From Aphelenchoides besseyi (lineage: Eukaryota > Nematoda > Chromadorea > Rhabditida > Aphelenchoididae), in NCBI GenBank assembly GCA_024699855.1, contig JAMPIQ010000001.1:2232001-2296000 (forward strand): 64,000 nucleotides of DNA. The letters run 5' to 3'. The first letter of the stretch is position 1. Each line of letters begins with the position of its first letter. Shown piece after piece: positions 15,701 through 27,927 of the stretch. Under the pieces are notes generated by a model. The model was given only the letters and a program-made list of their open reading frames with translations, did no database searches and had not been told where the DNA came from. A program made the position numbers and the translations under genes.

Positions 15701-16424
15701 ACATGCCCGACAATCTGCTCGACGAGTTTTTACACGCATTTGCTTCGATACCACTTCGATTCGTGTGGCAAACGAATAGTGAACCGCAGGTTTTACGCGA
15801 CCGAAGACGAATCCCCGACAACGTTGTTTTGGCACGTTGGATTCCAATAAAAAACGTGTTGGGTAAGTCGAGACTTTTGAACTGCAAATCAACGTTGAGT
15901 GTTTAGCTCATCGTAATTTGCAGTTTGTTGTTACACATGGTGGTGTTAACACGATCAACGAACTCTTAATTTTCGGAGTACCAATTTTGGGTGTTCCTTT
16001 ACAGGGAGATCAAACATCCAATCGTAAGTTTTCATCTTAGGCATAGAATATTATCTTTTTTTTAGTTCAACGTTTATCTGAATTAGGTGCTGCATCCGCG
16101 ACTTTGATGTACGATCTTCATATACCAGGAACATTCCTGAAGCAGTTACAAGATCTTCAACGACGACTTCCAATGATAAAACAACGAGCGAAAAAGTTAT
16201 CCGAAATGATCGCCAGTTATCGGCTGTTGAACGGCAAATCTCAAAACTTTTGGTTGCATTGGGCCAAACGTCATGGTCCAACAATTCAATCAGTCAATGG
16301 ATTTAATGAGGAACGTAGGTTCTTCGAATTGAAGTTACGATCGGGTATTGACTATCTTGCGCTACCGGAATTAGCTATCTGGTCATTTGTTATCGGTTCT
16401 ACGATTTGTCTTCTCACTCGCTGA
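12794..16424 (+). CDS. UDP-glycosyltransferase (ugt family)
   Basis: A membrane-bound ER enzyme that conjugates UDP-sugars to lipophilic acceptors. It has a signal peptide (MLQRTRHLILISTFVSFSNV) and an acceptor-binding N-terminal half across exons at 12794-14287. The start of the donor domain reads EGPFILISFGSVAE. The UGT signature is split by introns: FVWQTNSEP, WIPIKNVLAHR, FVVTHGGVNT and GVPLQGDQTSN. A C-terminal TM (LAIWSFVIGSTICLL) precedes a short tail. Near 13,930-14,110 it carries an extra segment of about 80 residues with CPKC and CNTDC motifs, where family members go straight from the PRPI stretch to the donor domain. The intron from 14288 to about 15692 holds a complete sulfotransferase gene on the other strand. 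Confidence 0.9.
14311..15618 (-). CDS. carbohydrate sulfotransferase (Sulfotransfer_2 type), nested
   Basis: A type II Golgi membrane enzyme expected to move sulfate from PAPS to glycans. The start ATG at 15618 gives an N-terminal anchor (FKFCVLLCSISFLVLSWIWW) and a stem. The catalytic part follows: ACMIHKSMSTVLQAIMCYLY is the 5'-phosphosulfate-binding loop region, and VREPVDRFLSAFVDKCI is the 3'-phosphate-binding motif. A conserved Cys-rich block (NYCNSCRANMTCF) and HFFPQAWRCNF come next, and the protein ends PEIEFE. There are about five exons; intron 1 begins at GAT/gtgaga near 15350. The gene is antisense and wholly inside one UGT intron. It belongs to the nematode-expanded chst-1-like group; the acceptor is unknown. 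Confidence 0.85.
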
Positions 16425-16512
16425 GAAACTCCAAAGCAAACAATATCTTAAAGGTCTCATTGTTTTTGTCACAAAACGAATAAACGATAAGATTTGAAGC
16501 GTTTAATGTTTC

Positions 16513-16876
16513 TCATCTCTCACTTTCATCAAAGCAACAAGCACTACGAGTTATTGCGGCATAAGCAACCAATGCGATCAGCACGATAGACGTGAACACT
16601 CCCGAAATAGCGGCAATGACGAGAATGCGATACCAACAATCGAATCCGCTGTGTCCCTGAAGCCTATTGATTAAGAGTAAGACAAAGGACTCACAAACTT
16701 AAAATCTGCTCTTTTCGAATTCGCGTAGCACAACGGTAATGAAGTGGTTGCTTCTGAAATGCGATTCGTTCAATTCATCTTATTGTCGCATTACCAGACG
16801 AAACCAAGTCGACGAATGTGAACAAAACAATGAGAAGAACAAACGCCGAAGATAATTCCACATACCGCATCACCAT
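16513..16876 (-). CDS. small single-pass membrane protein, unrecognised
   Basis: Three exons join in frame: 16876 down to a TCT-G/gtaatg donor, a middle exon beginning EATTSLPLCYANSK, and a last exon reading GHSGFDCWYRILVIAAISG and ending CCFDESER. The product is about 95 residues. It has a signal peptide (MVMRYVELSSAFVLLIVLFT), a lumenal or extracellular stretch of about 25 residues with two cysteines, one TM (about 22 residues) and a short tail with a Cys pair next to the membrane that could be palmitoylated. No family is recognised. Three consistent splice phases support it. It converges on the UGT gene, with 88 bp between the stop codons. Confidence 0.6.
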
Positions 16877-17165
16877 AAGTCTAATGGAAAAGACCGAATA
16901 CTCGGCACTTGCTTTTGAATCGATTTTCTTATTATGCTAATTTTATTTACGCAACAAAGAGCTAACGAATCAATGAGATTTGAGAAAGGTAGTAAATTAG
17001 AGAAATTATAGTCTGTTTACGAATCAAATAGGAAGATCGTTTTGAATAACTAAAATGCATTTCACACTCAGAGGTCTCTTTAAGCGGTGTGGCCAAAAAG
17101 CCAAAAAAGCTCATTCGGTGGGTTTTCATAGTGAAGTGGTAAGTTGGAGGAAGAGTATTGGGGGA

Positions 17166-19553
17166 TTAAGATTCGTAACCACTTGGCGAAAAAAGATCAA
17201 CCAATGGATCACCGTTCTCCGTACCGTTTTGATTTATCGCAAACAAAACGCCTTGATACGTGGTCCCATTGACTTCCATCGAAACAACCATTGATTTGTC
17301 GCCATTATCTAAACGACATGACGTTATTGTTGAATCGGACATATGAGTCTACTTGTCAGTTTCATATGTGTAGCGGAAGACGATTTCAACAACTGATCTA
17401 AACCACCGAGTGCGTTTCGAGAAGGTGATCTGCCGTTTTGAGGCTGATCAGACGAATGTTTAGTGCTGTTTGACGGAGGATTTAAACGTGGTTGTTTGGC
17501 TAAAATTTTTAACTAATAAAATCAAGATGACACTTACAAGAAGTGGCTGAATCGTCGGATGAGGGAGAATCACGACCGGAACGCGCGTTTTGATTTTGAC
17601 TCATCACATCGGCCATTCGTTGAAACAATTCAAATTGACGTTGATTTGCTTCCAGACCAGCCAATTGATCTTTGTAGGCAGCAGCAAAGGCGGGACTATT
17701 TGATCCCAAAGTACCGAGTGAATCGTCTGAAACTTAAACTCGTTTTGGTGTACATTCCACGCTTCCTACCGTTTTGGCGTGCGAAAGGATTGAGATGTTT
17801 GCCGAACAGCGAACTGGCCATTGCAGCGGCTGCAGCGTTCGGAATCAGCGGATACGAAAAGACGCCATTTGCGTGATTGTGAAGTGGAGTTGAATTGGAT
17901 CCATTGGAATGACTTGATGGGTTGTTTCGACGACCTTCTCGCTTATTTCCATCGATGGCGGATTGCAAATCAGAAGGTGAGCTCAAATGCTCGGTTGCAC
18001 ATTCGTAGTCGTATAAATATTTCTGGTATTGAGTACGAAGTGTGAAAGCAGCGGAGGTAATGGAGCTCGGCAAATTGAGTCCTTTGGTTATCTCTCGCCA
18101 CAGCTTCTTGTTGATGATTTCCACCAAACCACCGTGTTGAACAACCAGTCGATACAATTCGAACAGGTCGAGGACTTGTTTGGCCATGATTGGAATACGT
18201 GTAACTGGCTTTCCGTTTTCGTGCATAAATTTCAACCAATCATCTAGGAAAACCTTTCGCTTTGGGTCATCTGACAGTTTGTAGAGCTGAAGTGGAATCA
18301 TTAGATATGTTGCGATTTTACGATCGTAAGTTGTAAATTTTGCTCAAGACTTTCGAATTCGACCATCTGCTCTGCGGAAGTATACGGTCGTTCGGTGTGT
18401 TGTTTAATCTTTTAGTTCTCAAATCAAATGGATTACGGTGGGAAGAATTGAAACGAATTTTTGTTTTCGAAATTGTTTAAATTCGCGAGTCTTCCTATTG
18501 GTCGAAGAAGAAAAGAATTTAATCATGTATGCCAGAAAGTTGGAAAGAGGCAATTTGTTCGAATTGTTGCTACGGGCAATACGAATATGTCCGTCGCTAA
18601 TAAACAATTACTCCTCTTGCTTTAGTTGGCAATGAACTTTTGGTCAGGCGGCGGACTTATTAGAGTCGGAAGAAATGAATCGTGTGTGTCAGTCGCCGGG
18701 CCCTCTCGAGCACAATACGCAGCCGCTTCAACGCAGAACAAAACGTCACAAAACGCTCGGTTGTCGTTGACATCAAAATCCCCTCCCATAATAACGAGTG
18801 TTTATTTATTCTCGGGATGGTATGTAATGAAGTCAACAGTGTGTGAACTTTGACTTTCAAAGCCTCAAAACACCAACCTGTTGAAATTGTTCTTCGAACG
18901 ACCAGTTGGATGCTGCATTCGTGCTATTATCGTCGTTATCACCAACACGCGACTTTTCGCGCCTAAAACACCGAAATGAAGAATCTGTAGCACACAGAAA
19001 AACGTACAAAGACAAATCTTCCGGTTCGATACTTGGCGCATCGATCGATCCAACAGAGTCCGCTCGACCATCGAATCCCAAGTTTGATGACGATGCGGCA
19101 TTAACCAACGCGCCCAGGACCTGTTGTTCGAGATTCTGTTGATTGGACGAGTCATCAGAATTCATCCCACGGCCATCTTTTTGTGATTGAAAACTCGCGA
19201 GAAATGGAGCGATACTGTTGAATTGGAATGGGGATTGAAGTGGAAAGCCTGCAATGAAAAGTTGTTCACATCTTCTTGCAGTGACGGATACCTGGATTGA
19301 AATGAGAAGTGAGTTTTTGAAAGAGATTCTCAACACCGATGTTCGTATTTCCCGGCTCGTCCAATTGATTGGTTGTGTCTTCGACGGGCGAACCCACCGA
19401 ACCGCTGGCATGAGTGTCCAAATGTGGTGTTGGAGAGCAATCTCCGTCGGAATTCAACTTCGTCTCATCGCTGCTCAGTTTTCGTTTTCGCTCAACCATC
19501 AGATCGAACTGATCGGTCTTGGGAATTGAAACACCAGAAAGCGAAGAGATCAT
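17166..19553 (-). CDS. cfi-1: ARID3-family transcription factor (Dead ringer/CFI-1)
   Basis: A DNA-binding nuclear factor that selects neuronal fates in C. elegans and patterns embryos in Drosophila. The ARID domain starts YKLSDDPKRKVFLDDWLKFM and continues through RIPIMAKQVLDLFELYRLV, GGLVEIINKKLWREITKGLN, SITSAAFTLRTQYQKYLYDY and SAIDGNKREGRR, all diagnostic of ARID3. The C-terminal REKLES block is present as SMVVSMEVNGTTYQGVLFA, reached through a 44-bp intron near 17,325-17,370. The N-terminal exons are acidic and Ser/Asn-rich. The start ATG is 19553 (MISSLSGVSIPKTDQ). An intron of about 570 bp precedes the ARID exon, long for this window. The 6 kb upstream is gene-poor and may hold its enhancers. 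Confidence 0.92.
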
Positions 19554-22500
19554 GCAAACGGGTCCCGAAAGTTGGATGGATTGATGACTGAACAGTTAAA
19601 TTAAGTACCTGAAAAGCTCGTGACTTATCGACAGCTAATGAACGTTGATACGCAGCTTCGAAATCGACTGTCGCGCTTACTTCTACCGTAAAATAAAAAA
19701 TTTGCCGTTGGCCAATTCGGAATGAGCAAACGCGAAAAAATGGGCGGAGTTCGGCGGCTTTGGAGACAATTCGGGACGGTTTTCATTTGAGTGCTGAGTT
19801 GAGAAGGAGATTACGAAAAGAGTGAAATTGGACTGCGGAAATGGGACAAAAGTCGTTGGATGAGATGTGATTCGTCGAACCGAGAAGTACGCACACCCAT
19901 CTCACGCCATCGTATTTGCGAATTATTACGGCCAATGAGACTGTGGAGAGTCCCTCAAATGTGCGCATGAAACTTCCGTCTCGTCCAATCTTCAACTTCT
20001 GCATTGGAGTCTCCCATCGAAAGCGGCCAAAGCCGATAAGAATGAGAACGAAAGAAATTTGTAATGTACGATGTTCTGTCGCATGGCAATGAATAGAAAG
20101 AGGGCAATGGAAAGTGGGAAAATTGGCGACATAGCAAGTGGACTAAAAGCGAAAAGTCTGAACTCTTCATTCTACCGTATAATTAATCTGTGAACTGGAA
20201 ATTTGGTATGTCGAAGAAAATGCTTTCGACTAAAAGATTCATTTAATAAATCATCTTCTTTTCCCAACGACTATTGGATGCGAACTCGAGTGTCTTATCC
20301 GAATGGTTGATCATAACAAAAGACGTTTGCTTTTGATGTCCCGTTTGATTCCCGCGAGAATTTCGAAAGAAAATGTCAAGTAGAATGCCGACGATTGAAC
20401 CAAAAAGCCGATTAAGTTCAATGGTTGTGCGAATACGAGAGTACGGTAATACAGAAAAATTCTAAATGATTGCGCTTGTAACGTGAAGATCATAACACAA
20501 AAGATGAGTGGCGGAATGCAACGGAATTGCAAGACAATAAATTGGCCGCAGAGAACGATTTCTAAGAGCTTACGAGATGCGAAGTGCAACGGAGGACGAA
20601 TGACGAGCAAAACGGCGGAGGACGAGTCAGAAGGGCGAGGTTCGAATTACAATTAAATCACAAATCGAAGATCGTGCGTTGAGTTAAGTAGCAAATAACA
20701 ACCACTAACGATCAATTAAACCGAATCATACAACACAAAACGTCTTATGACCTGATATGAAACAAGAGTACGAATCGAAACCCTACGAAATGATAGGGAC
20801 ATGTGTGGTATAGAAGAAAGTGTGTGGTTTAGCCAATGGAAATGAAGACTCAAATAAAAAGGGCGGAGCCGAGACTCTGCGTTAGTCTCCACTCGTCAGT
20901 CGGTCTTTCGTTTTGCGGTCCGTTTAATCGGCCGCCGTCATTCGTCCGCTCTTGTAGGATAATTTCGAGGTTGGACGGTTACGATATAAACAAACTAAAT
21001 TCACAACCTTCTCAATTCGACCATCGGCCAAAACATAATCTCAAATTTTGTCCGTACATGAACGAAAACAATAAGTTCAAAAGAACGGACCAAATTTCTG
21101 GTTCTCTATTGTTCGGATTCAACATGTCCAACGGTTGAGGCCGATTCGTTTCTGCGCATCATTAATGAGCACGCGACAAATTTCGAGTCGCGTTTGTTGA
21201 AACGAAATCGAATGAAAGCTGCTGAGGATTTCGTGAAACCGGTTGACACTTTCGACTTTCAGCCAACACTCCACACATGACTTCTTAGCGAAGTCAATTA
21301 ACGAAAATATATCGGGGGTCATGTTGGCCATTGAAACTTGGGGGGTTTGGGCAATTTCGCGCATTTATCCATTGTTCCAACCATAAGAGAAGAGTCGCAA
21401 TAAACGAGCGTGTCGAGTGGTTAGAACTAAGTGAGTGCTCAATTAATATAACCAACTTCTAACCCTCAAGCGTTCAGTCAAGTGGCTCGATTGCGCCATC
21501 CGACCGAATGAAAATCGGATCGTTGGCATCGTGCAGAAACTGACTGCGCCTCGGCAGAGGCCAAGCGGACGTGGGCTCATCGGTTAAGGACGTTTGGAAT
21601 CAAAAACTCGCATTTCGAATCGAAGTTTGCCAATGACGCGAATTGGACATGTCAAAAGTTTGATTTTTCGGCCGCGACAAAAAATAATAATTGTGATGAA
21701 GACGAGGGAGAAGAACGGCAAAGTAAATCAGATGGCCGATGAAAATGATGATGAGCACCACCTGTCCCCTCCTTTCTAATCAGTTCGCTCTTGGCACACT
21801 CGTCTTTTCGTATCAAATTCGCCGTTTAGGTCGACCTCAGGTTTCCGCATTTTTTCATAATACACGACCCAGCAGTCCGCATCAAAACGGCTGATGATTG
21901 ATATCCAAAATATTTTTTGGACAAATGCAAAAAAAAGAAATCAGAGCCTCAAACAAATCCATCGAGTTACTCTCACGCTAAACACTATGAGCGAGATTTC
22001 ACGTCTGACTGTCGACCCGGCCGAGAAGCTGTTTGATTGTGCGATCGGTTGGTCCTTTTGTCTTAGGGTCCATCAATCGGTAGTCCTTTCATTCGACCAT
22101 CCACTTGCGACCTTAATGTAATCGAAGAATCACGAGATCGAAACACCGTAGGCTGAAAACTTTCGCATTTTCGATTCATATTATGAAGAAAACGTTCGAG
22201 ATGGACTGTCCATTCAGTTTCCTCCTCGTCTTGACGTTCATTGCCTATGGTTTCGGGTTTCAATTTGCAACTTTTTCTTACGTCCGATTAAACTCAAGGC
22301 CAAGTTTTTGAGAGATCGAAAAGCCAAGAACAAAAATAACATTTCGGTCGTCGAACGTTTGTGAAGTTTCGCACGAAGCGAACGCTTCGAAAGATCACAA
22401 GTCCAAAAATTTGAAACTTTTAGCTCAAAAGCCGCACGGATCATAACCGTGACCGAGAGCCTTTTTTGCGAGAGATGAATTTTCGATCTCAAATTCAATT

Positions 22501-25500
22501 CTGCTCGAACATGACCGATGTAGCGGCAACGTGATGAGCGATTGGATGATTGGCAGCTTCCGATCAACGAATTGATGGGCGTGCCCGCGGCAAAATAATG
22601 AGGATTAGCGATGTTTAACAATCAAATTGAATCAGAAATTACATTCGAAAGTTAGAAGTTGACCTTCGATTCAAATGCAAACGATAAGGTCGAAAGCTCT
22701 CGAGTATACCAATTTCACGTTCTGAGGTGCGTTTGGGTTTGTCGGAGCCTCACCTTTCGAACATTTGAGATTAAACAATGTTAAGAGACCGATTTTCGAA
22801 CCGCTCATTAACATTAATATCCGCGTGTCATTCGCGCGACTCACCTCTCAAAACCTCTTCATTGGCCCATTTGTCGAAATGATCCCACTAACACTCGAAA
22901 AGACTTCGTAGTCAATTCATAGCACCCGATTTCGATCGTGCAAAACACGGCGACCGATATAATTGAAGTCCTGCGCAAACAATCAAAAAGATAATCGACA
23001 AACGATGAACTGTTTTCACGAAAACCGATTCCCTTCCACTCACGACCGTAAAATTTAAAGACGAGCGAAAGGGCAATTTGCGCAACGAACAGAAACGCGT
23101 GTTTGATTCGCGTACGGTAAGTCGATGAGCGAAAGTGGTTGATGAGCACGATAACCGAAGAAGGGTACAAAGAAAACGCAAATCGAATTGATTGGAAGAC
23201 GAAGAAGGGCACACGAATTAGCTCAAGTGCTCATGTACAATAAGGAACGAGTGCCAAAACCACCTGCGAAAAAGTTGAGAGGCCGCTCGAGTTCGTTGAC
23301 TTCCTACCGCGCGAAAGCAACTTAATACACGGCACCTAATTCAAACGAATTTGTTTGCAATTCACTGCTGGAGATCCACATCGAACTGTTGATTTGGCTA
23401 AATACGCCGAGAGATAAACGATCGTTTCGAAACAGCTGGATTGAACAAACAATCGAAGGAATAAGAGTTGCAAATCGAATTTCCACTATTCGAGTGAACA
23501 ACAAACTGCGCGAAAGATCGTTGGACGCTTAATTCCATTTTCGTTAATCGCCTGAAACATGCCGACAAAAGACTTCCGAACAGAAGTTTAGATGAGCGGT
23601 CAGACGTTCTCGAAATCATAAAAATTGCGATTAGTCTCCTCTCTCGACCACTTGGCCTTCCGTTTCGGCTACCGACAAACATAAACAGACGCGCTTATAA
23701 TCATAACGAGATTCCCGGCGCGCTCCATCTTCGGACCATTTCGCGTTGCGCAGATTGTAAAATCGACGATTGTTGGATTCAATCGTTGTAAATCATGTTA
23801 TAAGGCCCCTCAGCGGACTCAATTGTCAGTACCGACCGTTTGTCCCAAATCCTCGTCTTAAGTCGTTTCGGATGTTTTGACGGAAAACCGATCTCCCACT
23901 TTTCCTCATTCAACAATCATAAATCGTTAATCAACAAGTTTGAAATGAAAACAGGAATTTTCTCGCAACAGTTGGCTTTGATTATGTCCGATTCGAATTG
24001 GACGATCAAACAAAAAATAAGCGATTTAAATGACAAATGTGACACGAATCAAATGCGAAAAGAAAGTCTGTGGAACTTTTGATTGAAAAGGTGACGAGCC
24101 CCAAGCGCTCTGGGACCGCGATTGATTTCAAAAGTTAGCCGAGTAATTAAGGATCGTTGACGTCCGTGTTGGTTGCCAGTTGGGAAGTTTTTTGAGGATA
24201 TTGCGGCAATAAAACACAAATGCATTTAAGATCATTCAACCGTTTATTGTCCGCTTCGAGTTCGAGAATCCTCGGCCTCTTAACTGAGGACCTCACCTTG
24301 TGGCTCAATTGAGACCCAATAATTCGGACTCGTATTTAATCCGATCATTAGTCTTGTTTATTTCTCTTTTGATCTTCTGGCCGCTTCAACAAAAAACGTC
24401 TAAATGGAAAGAAGCGCGAAGAGTGTCTCCACCTAAACAGATTGTCGAGCACTTAATGGCCAATTAATTGGCGTTAAGTAGTCAGTTGTATTGAACTCCC
24501 GAAACATCTATTTCTTCCAATAATACGGTTATTTTCACGGACAAGAGGTCGAGAATCAGACTGTCGATTAGAAGTGTCAGACGAGAGAATGGAAATGCGC
24601 GCGCGAAATCCCGACGGAAAAGAAGGCCGAGGGTCATGATGAGGTCGATCATTAATCACCATGCCGAATAGTCGGCTGTTAAACTTCGAATTTGATGTTC
24701 GAAATGGGCCAATGGGAGATCCTACGCACATTTATCGGCTCATAAGCGATGTGTCGACTTCGACAAACGCTTCGCCAAAGAAGAAGAAAGAAGCTCTGTT
24801 GGCCTCAACGGTTTTTGTTTCGACTTCAAATCCAATAAAACCGATAGGTACAAAATGATATTAACACTCCGAGATTGTGTGAAAAGCAATTTTCTACGCC
24901 TAATTGCAAACAAACGGCCATTGCAATTTGGGTTCCGGCGAAACGGCCAATTTCGATTCAGCCTTCGAAATCTTCAGTCGCTCAAACAATCCCACTGTCT
25001 CATGTATTGCAATTTGGTGCGAAGAAATGTAATAATAAACGTGAATATGAGCACAACGTGCGTACTGTAACCCTTAGGTGAGGAGAGAACTTGACTCGGA
25101 CGTCTCCATTCAGTCGGCGATGTTACGTAAAAAAAGTTAACGAGACGATGAAATTAACCGACGAGTTTCAAGTCTCGTTACCGCGCCGTAAAGTGATGAT
25201 ACACGTGAAGACGAGTTAGTTTGTTAAAGACGAAATAAACGACTCGTTCGCCATTTTTTCAACTGATAGTCATCTAATACTGACTGCGAATCAAGATTAC
25301 GCAGCGGCCTCAAACAATCAAGAGGCAGGGCGCGAAAACGCGAACCGGGCGGCTTGTTGTTCGTCAACGAAGTCAAACATGTCGAGGACGAGCAACAGAA
25401 GTTGATTGTGCACACGCGTCTTCTTCATCAGATCGCTATCGCCTTCTTTTGAATAACTTAAACATGACTGCAATGCATATTTCACGACTCCGAGCAAATT

Positions 25501-25881
25501 AAAAACGACGACTCTCAGCGTTTGCTCAACGAAACCAATCGATCAAATTGAAATTGCAGGTCCGATAGTCGATCTCTCTGTGATTCGCACACTCTGCAAT
25601 TAACTCCATGACGAGTTCGAGTCTACAGACAAAAGTTTATTTCCGTAGCGAACAAGAATTTCAACAAAAATCACTTTCCGTTCTTCTTCGGTTTGGAACG
25701 AGACTTCGAATTGCGTGTCAATTTCTGAAACGTCCAAAACATGAAACAACGTTCGAACTTACGTTGTCACTTGACCCTAACTTTGTTCTTAAAATCGCCG
25801 GCTTCTTCGTGAACTGATTCACTTTGTTGGGCGACTCAAACATAAAACTGAAATGAGAAGTCAGAAGCCCACTCACACCAT
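19554..25881. other. 6.3-kb gene-poor region upstream of cfi-1
   Basis: I find no supported gene, tRNA or transposon. Open frames are short, lie on both strands and lack splice logic. The interval contains many TAATTA/ATTAAT-type homeodomain cores (for example near 20175, 20712, 21436, 24145, 24466 and 25593) and a near-perfect palindrome at 24451-24479. In a window where genes are otherwise 0.2-2 kb apart, this length beside a developmental transcription factor suggests cis-regulatory DNA. Confidence 0.5.
24451..24479. promoter_or_regulatory. 29-bp near-perfect palindrome with paired homeodomain cores
   Basis: The arms ACTTAA...GCCAATT and AATTGGC...TTAAGT are separated only by one or two unpaired bases. 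The centre CCAATTAATTGG holds two overlapping ATTA cores and two CCAAT motifs. It could be a dimeric homeodomain or NF-Y site. Function is inferred only from symmetry and context. Confidence 0.4.
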
Positions 25882-26190
25882 TCACCGATGCAAGAGCAAC
25901 AGAACGTAGAAAATGAGAAGCGAGACAGCGAAGGCGATGAAGAATTGAGCAAGCGGTCCAGCGAATCCCGTCCCACGTTCAACAACTACCGCAGCCTTTG
26001 GAAACACCGTCGTATGCAGGACTTCCGCCGGTTGCGCAACTTCCGTCGATGATTGTTCCGGTGCAACGGTGGAAGACGGAAACAACGTGTTGGGCATCGA
26101 GTCGTCAATGACCGAAGCCGCTTTTTCCTTCACAATTCTGAAGTCATGAATCAGTTGCGTGCTTCGGAGAACTTACTGTTGAACGTTCAT
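25882..26190 (-). CDS. small tail-anchored membrane protein, unrecognised
   Basis: Exon 1 (26177-26190) gives MNVQ and joins in frame across a 35-bp intron to exon 2 (25882-26141), reading IVKEKAASVIDD onward. The protein is about 90 residues. It has an acidic, Ser/Thr/Val-rich cytosolic region, then one hydrophobic segment (LAQFFIAFAVSLLIFYVLLL) and only two residues after it. This is the topology of a tail-anchored protein inserted into the ER or mitochondria. The 35-bp intron is at the lower limit for the window. The overlapping upstream ATG (MSEDTKNERST) is out of frame with exon 2, so I chose the MNVQ start. Confidence 0.55.
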
Positions 26191-26670
26191 TTTTTGTATC
26201 TTCGGACATTTTAGCCACCAACGCAGAATCGAATGAACGTCTCGTTGAAACGAACTTGCGCTCCACTCGATCAGACCGGTGAACAGACCCATCGTTTAAC
26301 TTGTGTGTTTAGCTAACTGTTCGTTTAAACCAGAACTCAACAAGTCTATGCAAAGTGGTTAGATTTGCATTGTGAGCTTCTCAGACTTCGTTGTTGACAT
26401 TTCTCACGGACTGCACGTGGCGATTTCGAATCCCAACGTCGACAGAGCAAATCCGTAAATCTGCCACGCGCAGCACGCAATCGCTTTCGATTGTTGAAAA
26501 GCGGATAAGATCGCAACTTTCACGCAACGAACTCAATTGACTGTTTATTTACAGACAAACTAAAAGACAAATTGAACATAAATATGATCGTATAGAAGAC
26601 TCCGATGTCAATTTGAAAACGTGAAAGTTGTTAGTTTGAAGAGTGGATATCTCTGTTCGTATGGCGTCGA

Positions 26671-27379
26671 TCATCGACGAAACAAGGATCGTCTTCCGCG
26701 ACTGTACGCGTAAGAACCGCTACCGATTGGTGGAACGTTTGGTCCTAAAGGAAACTGAACAACCTAATTGTCTTTGTACTTACCGCTAACGTAAGATCCT
26801 GCCGGTGGTCCATAAGGAATTGGTTGTGGTGGTGGTGCTAAAAATCAGCTTCGGATAACAGAAAAACATACTCTAGTGTTTAAACTTTCGAATTCTGATT
26901 AAAATGCTGAAACTAAAAAACTCCCGTGAACATACGTGGTGGTGGAGCTGAAAAAGAAGAATTTCATTTATGTATGAACGTATGATTGATTGAAAAGTTT
27001 CTCCAAAATGTCTACTTTAAGAGGTGCTTTAAAGCTTACGTGGTGGAGCTGAAAATGACGAGATTAGTTGCATGTTTGCGTAAAAGCGACTTACGAGGTG
27101 GCAATTGAGGTGCAGACATCGGAGCAGAATAACTGAAAAATCATAATTGAAAACTGTTTTTACGACTGATAGAAACAATATTCATTAACTTACCCATAAC
27201 CACCACAAGGAGGTTGCGCGTTACAACCGGCTGGAGGCCCCGAACAACATCCGCCGCCGCCTCCAGGACCTCCGCCCAAACAAGCTGATGTATAACCGAA
27301 CAACATGGCCAATGCAACAAGAGATAGCTTCTGAAACAAAGAAGCTTGTTAAACATTTACAGTACTTCCGACATACCAT
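26671..27379 (-). CDS. small secreted Gly/Pro/Cys-rich protein with micro-exons
   Basis: Seven exons code a 108-residue secreted protein. Exon 1 is the ATG alone (27377-27379). Exon 2 (27194-27330) gives the signal peptide (MKLSLVALAMLFGYTSACLG) and a GGPGGGGGCC...NAQPPCGGYG core. Then come exons of 38 nt (27095-27132), 9 nt (27040-27048), 12 nt (26936-26947) and 54 nt (26784-26837), and the last exon (26671-26744) ending SRGRRSLFRR. After exon 2 every intron is phase 1, and the two micro-exons add only Pro-Pro repeats. Total coding length is 327 nt with no frame conflict. It is probably an extracellular or cuticle-associated matrix peptide. The Arg-rich end could be a processing site. Paralogous to the next gene. 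Confidence 0.75.
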
Positions 27380-27927
27380 CTTAGACGTTGGGGTAAGTAA
27401 GGATGTTTACCTGAAGTTGAGAACTCAAAATGACGAAAAGAAACGAAGGAGCTCAACCTGAAGATTGAAGAAGCTCGATCAGGACCGGCTTTGTCCAGCC
27501 ATTGGTTTTTAAATGGAATTATCGAGCTTTTTGTACGGGGGGGCGGGATGTTTTTGGCATCCAGACAGAAGATGAGGAAACCGGTTGCATCAAAAAGTCG
27601 CTGATGGCGTGAAGAATGTGGAAACCGGCAAAGAACAGGTGGATTGTCCGGTTGACTCCTCCTTCGCCCAGAAAAGTCGGATCAACGTCATTCATCCGCC
27701 GACTTCTCGCCTTTAATCTCCGATCAAGCGAATCAAACGTCCGTCCATTTGCATAACACAGGATTCATTGAGATTCTGTCCAGATTTATCCGATCAATTG
27801 CGCCACGCAAATACCCACAATTTACGATCTTTTTAAGTGCAATGTTTATTGGACCTTTAAATAGGCATGACAAGAAAAAACAAGTTGACGAAGTTTGCTA
27901 TTTACAGTAAGCACTTGAAGCTGTGGA

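Noticed and set aside
20311..20610. Hydrophobic minus-strand frame of 99 codons
   Set aside because: Phe/Leu-rich but no start context, splice signals or family; typical of reverse-complement AT-rich noise.
22238..23682. Series of minus-strand frames of 90-127 codons
   Set aside because: Basic, Ser/Arg-rich translations without splice logic or recognisable motifs; composition artefacts.
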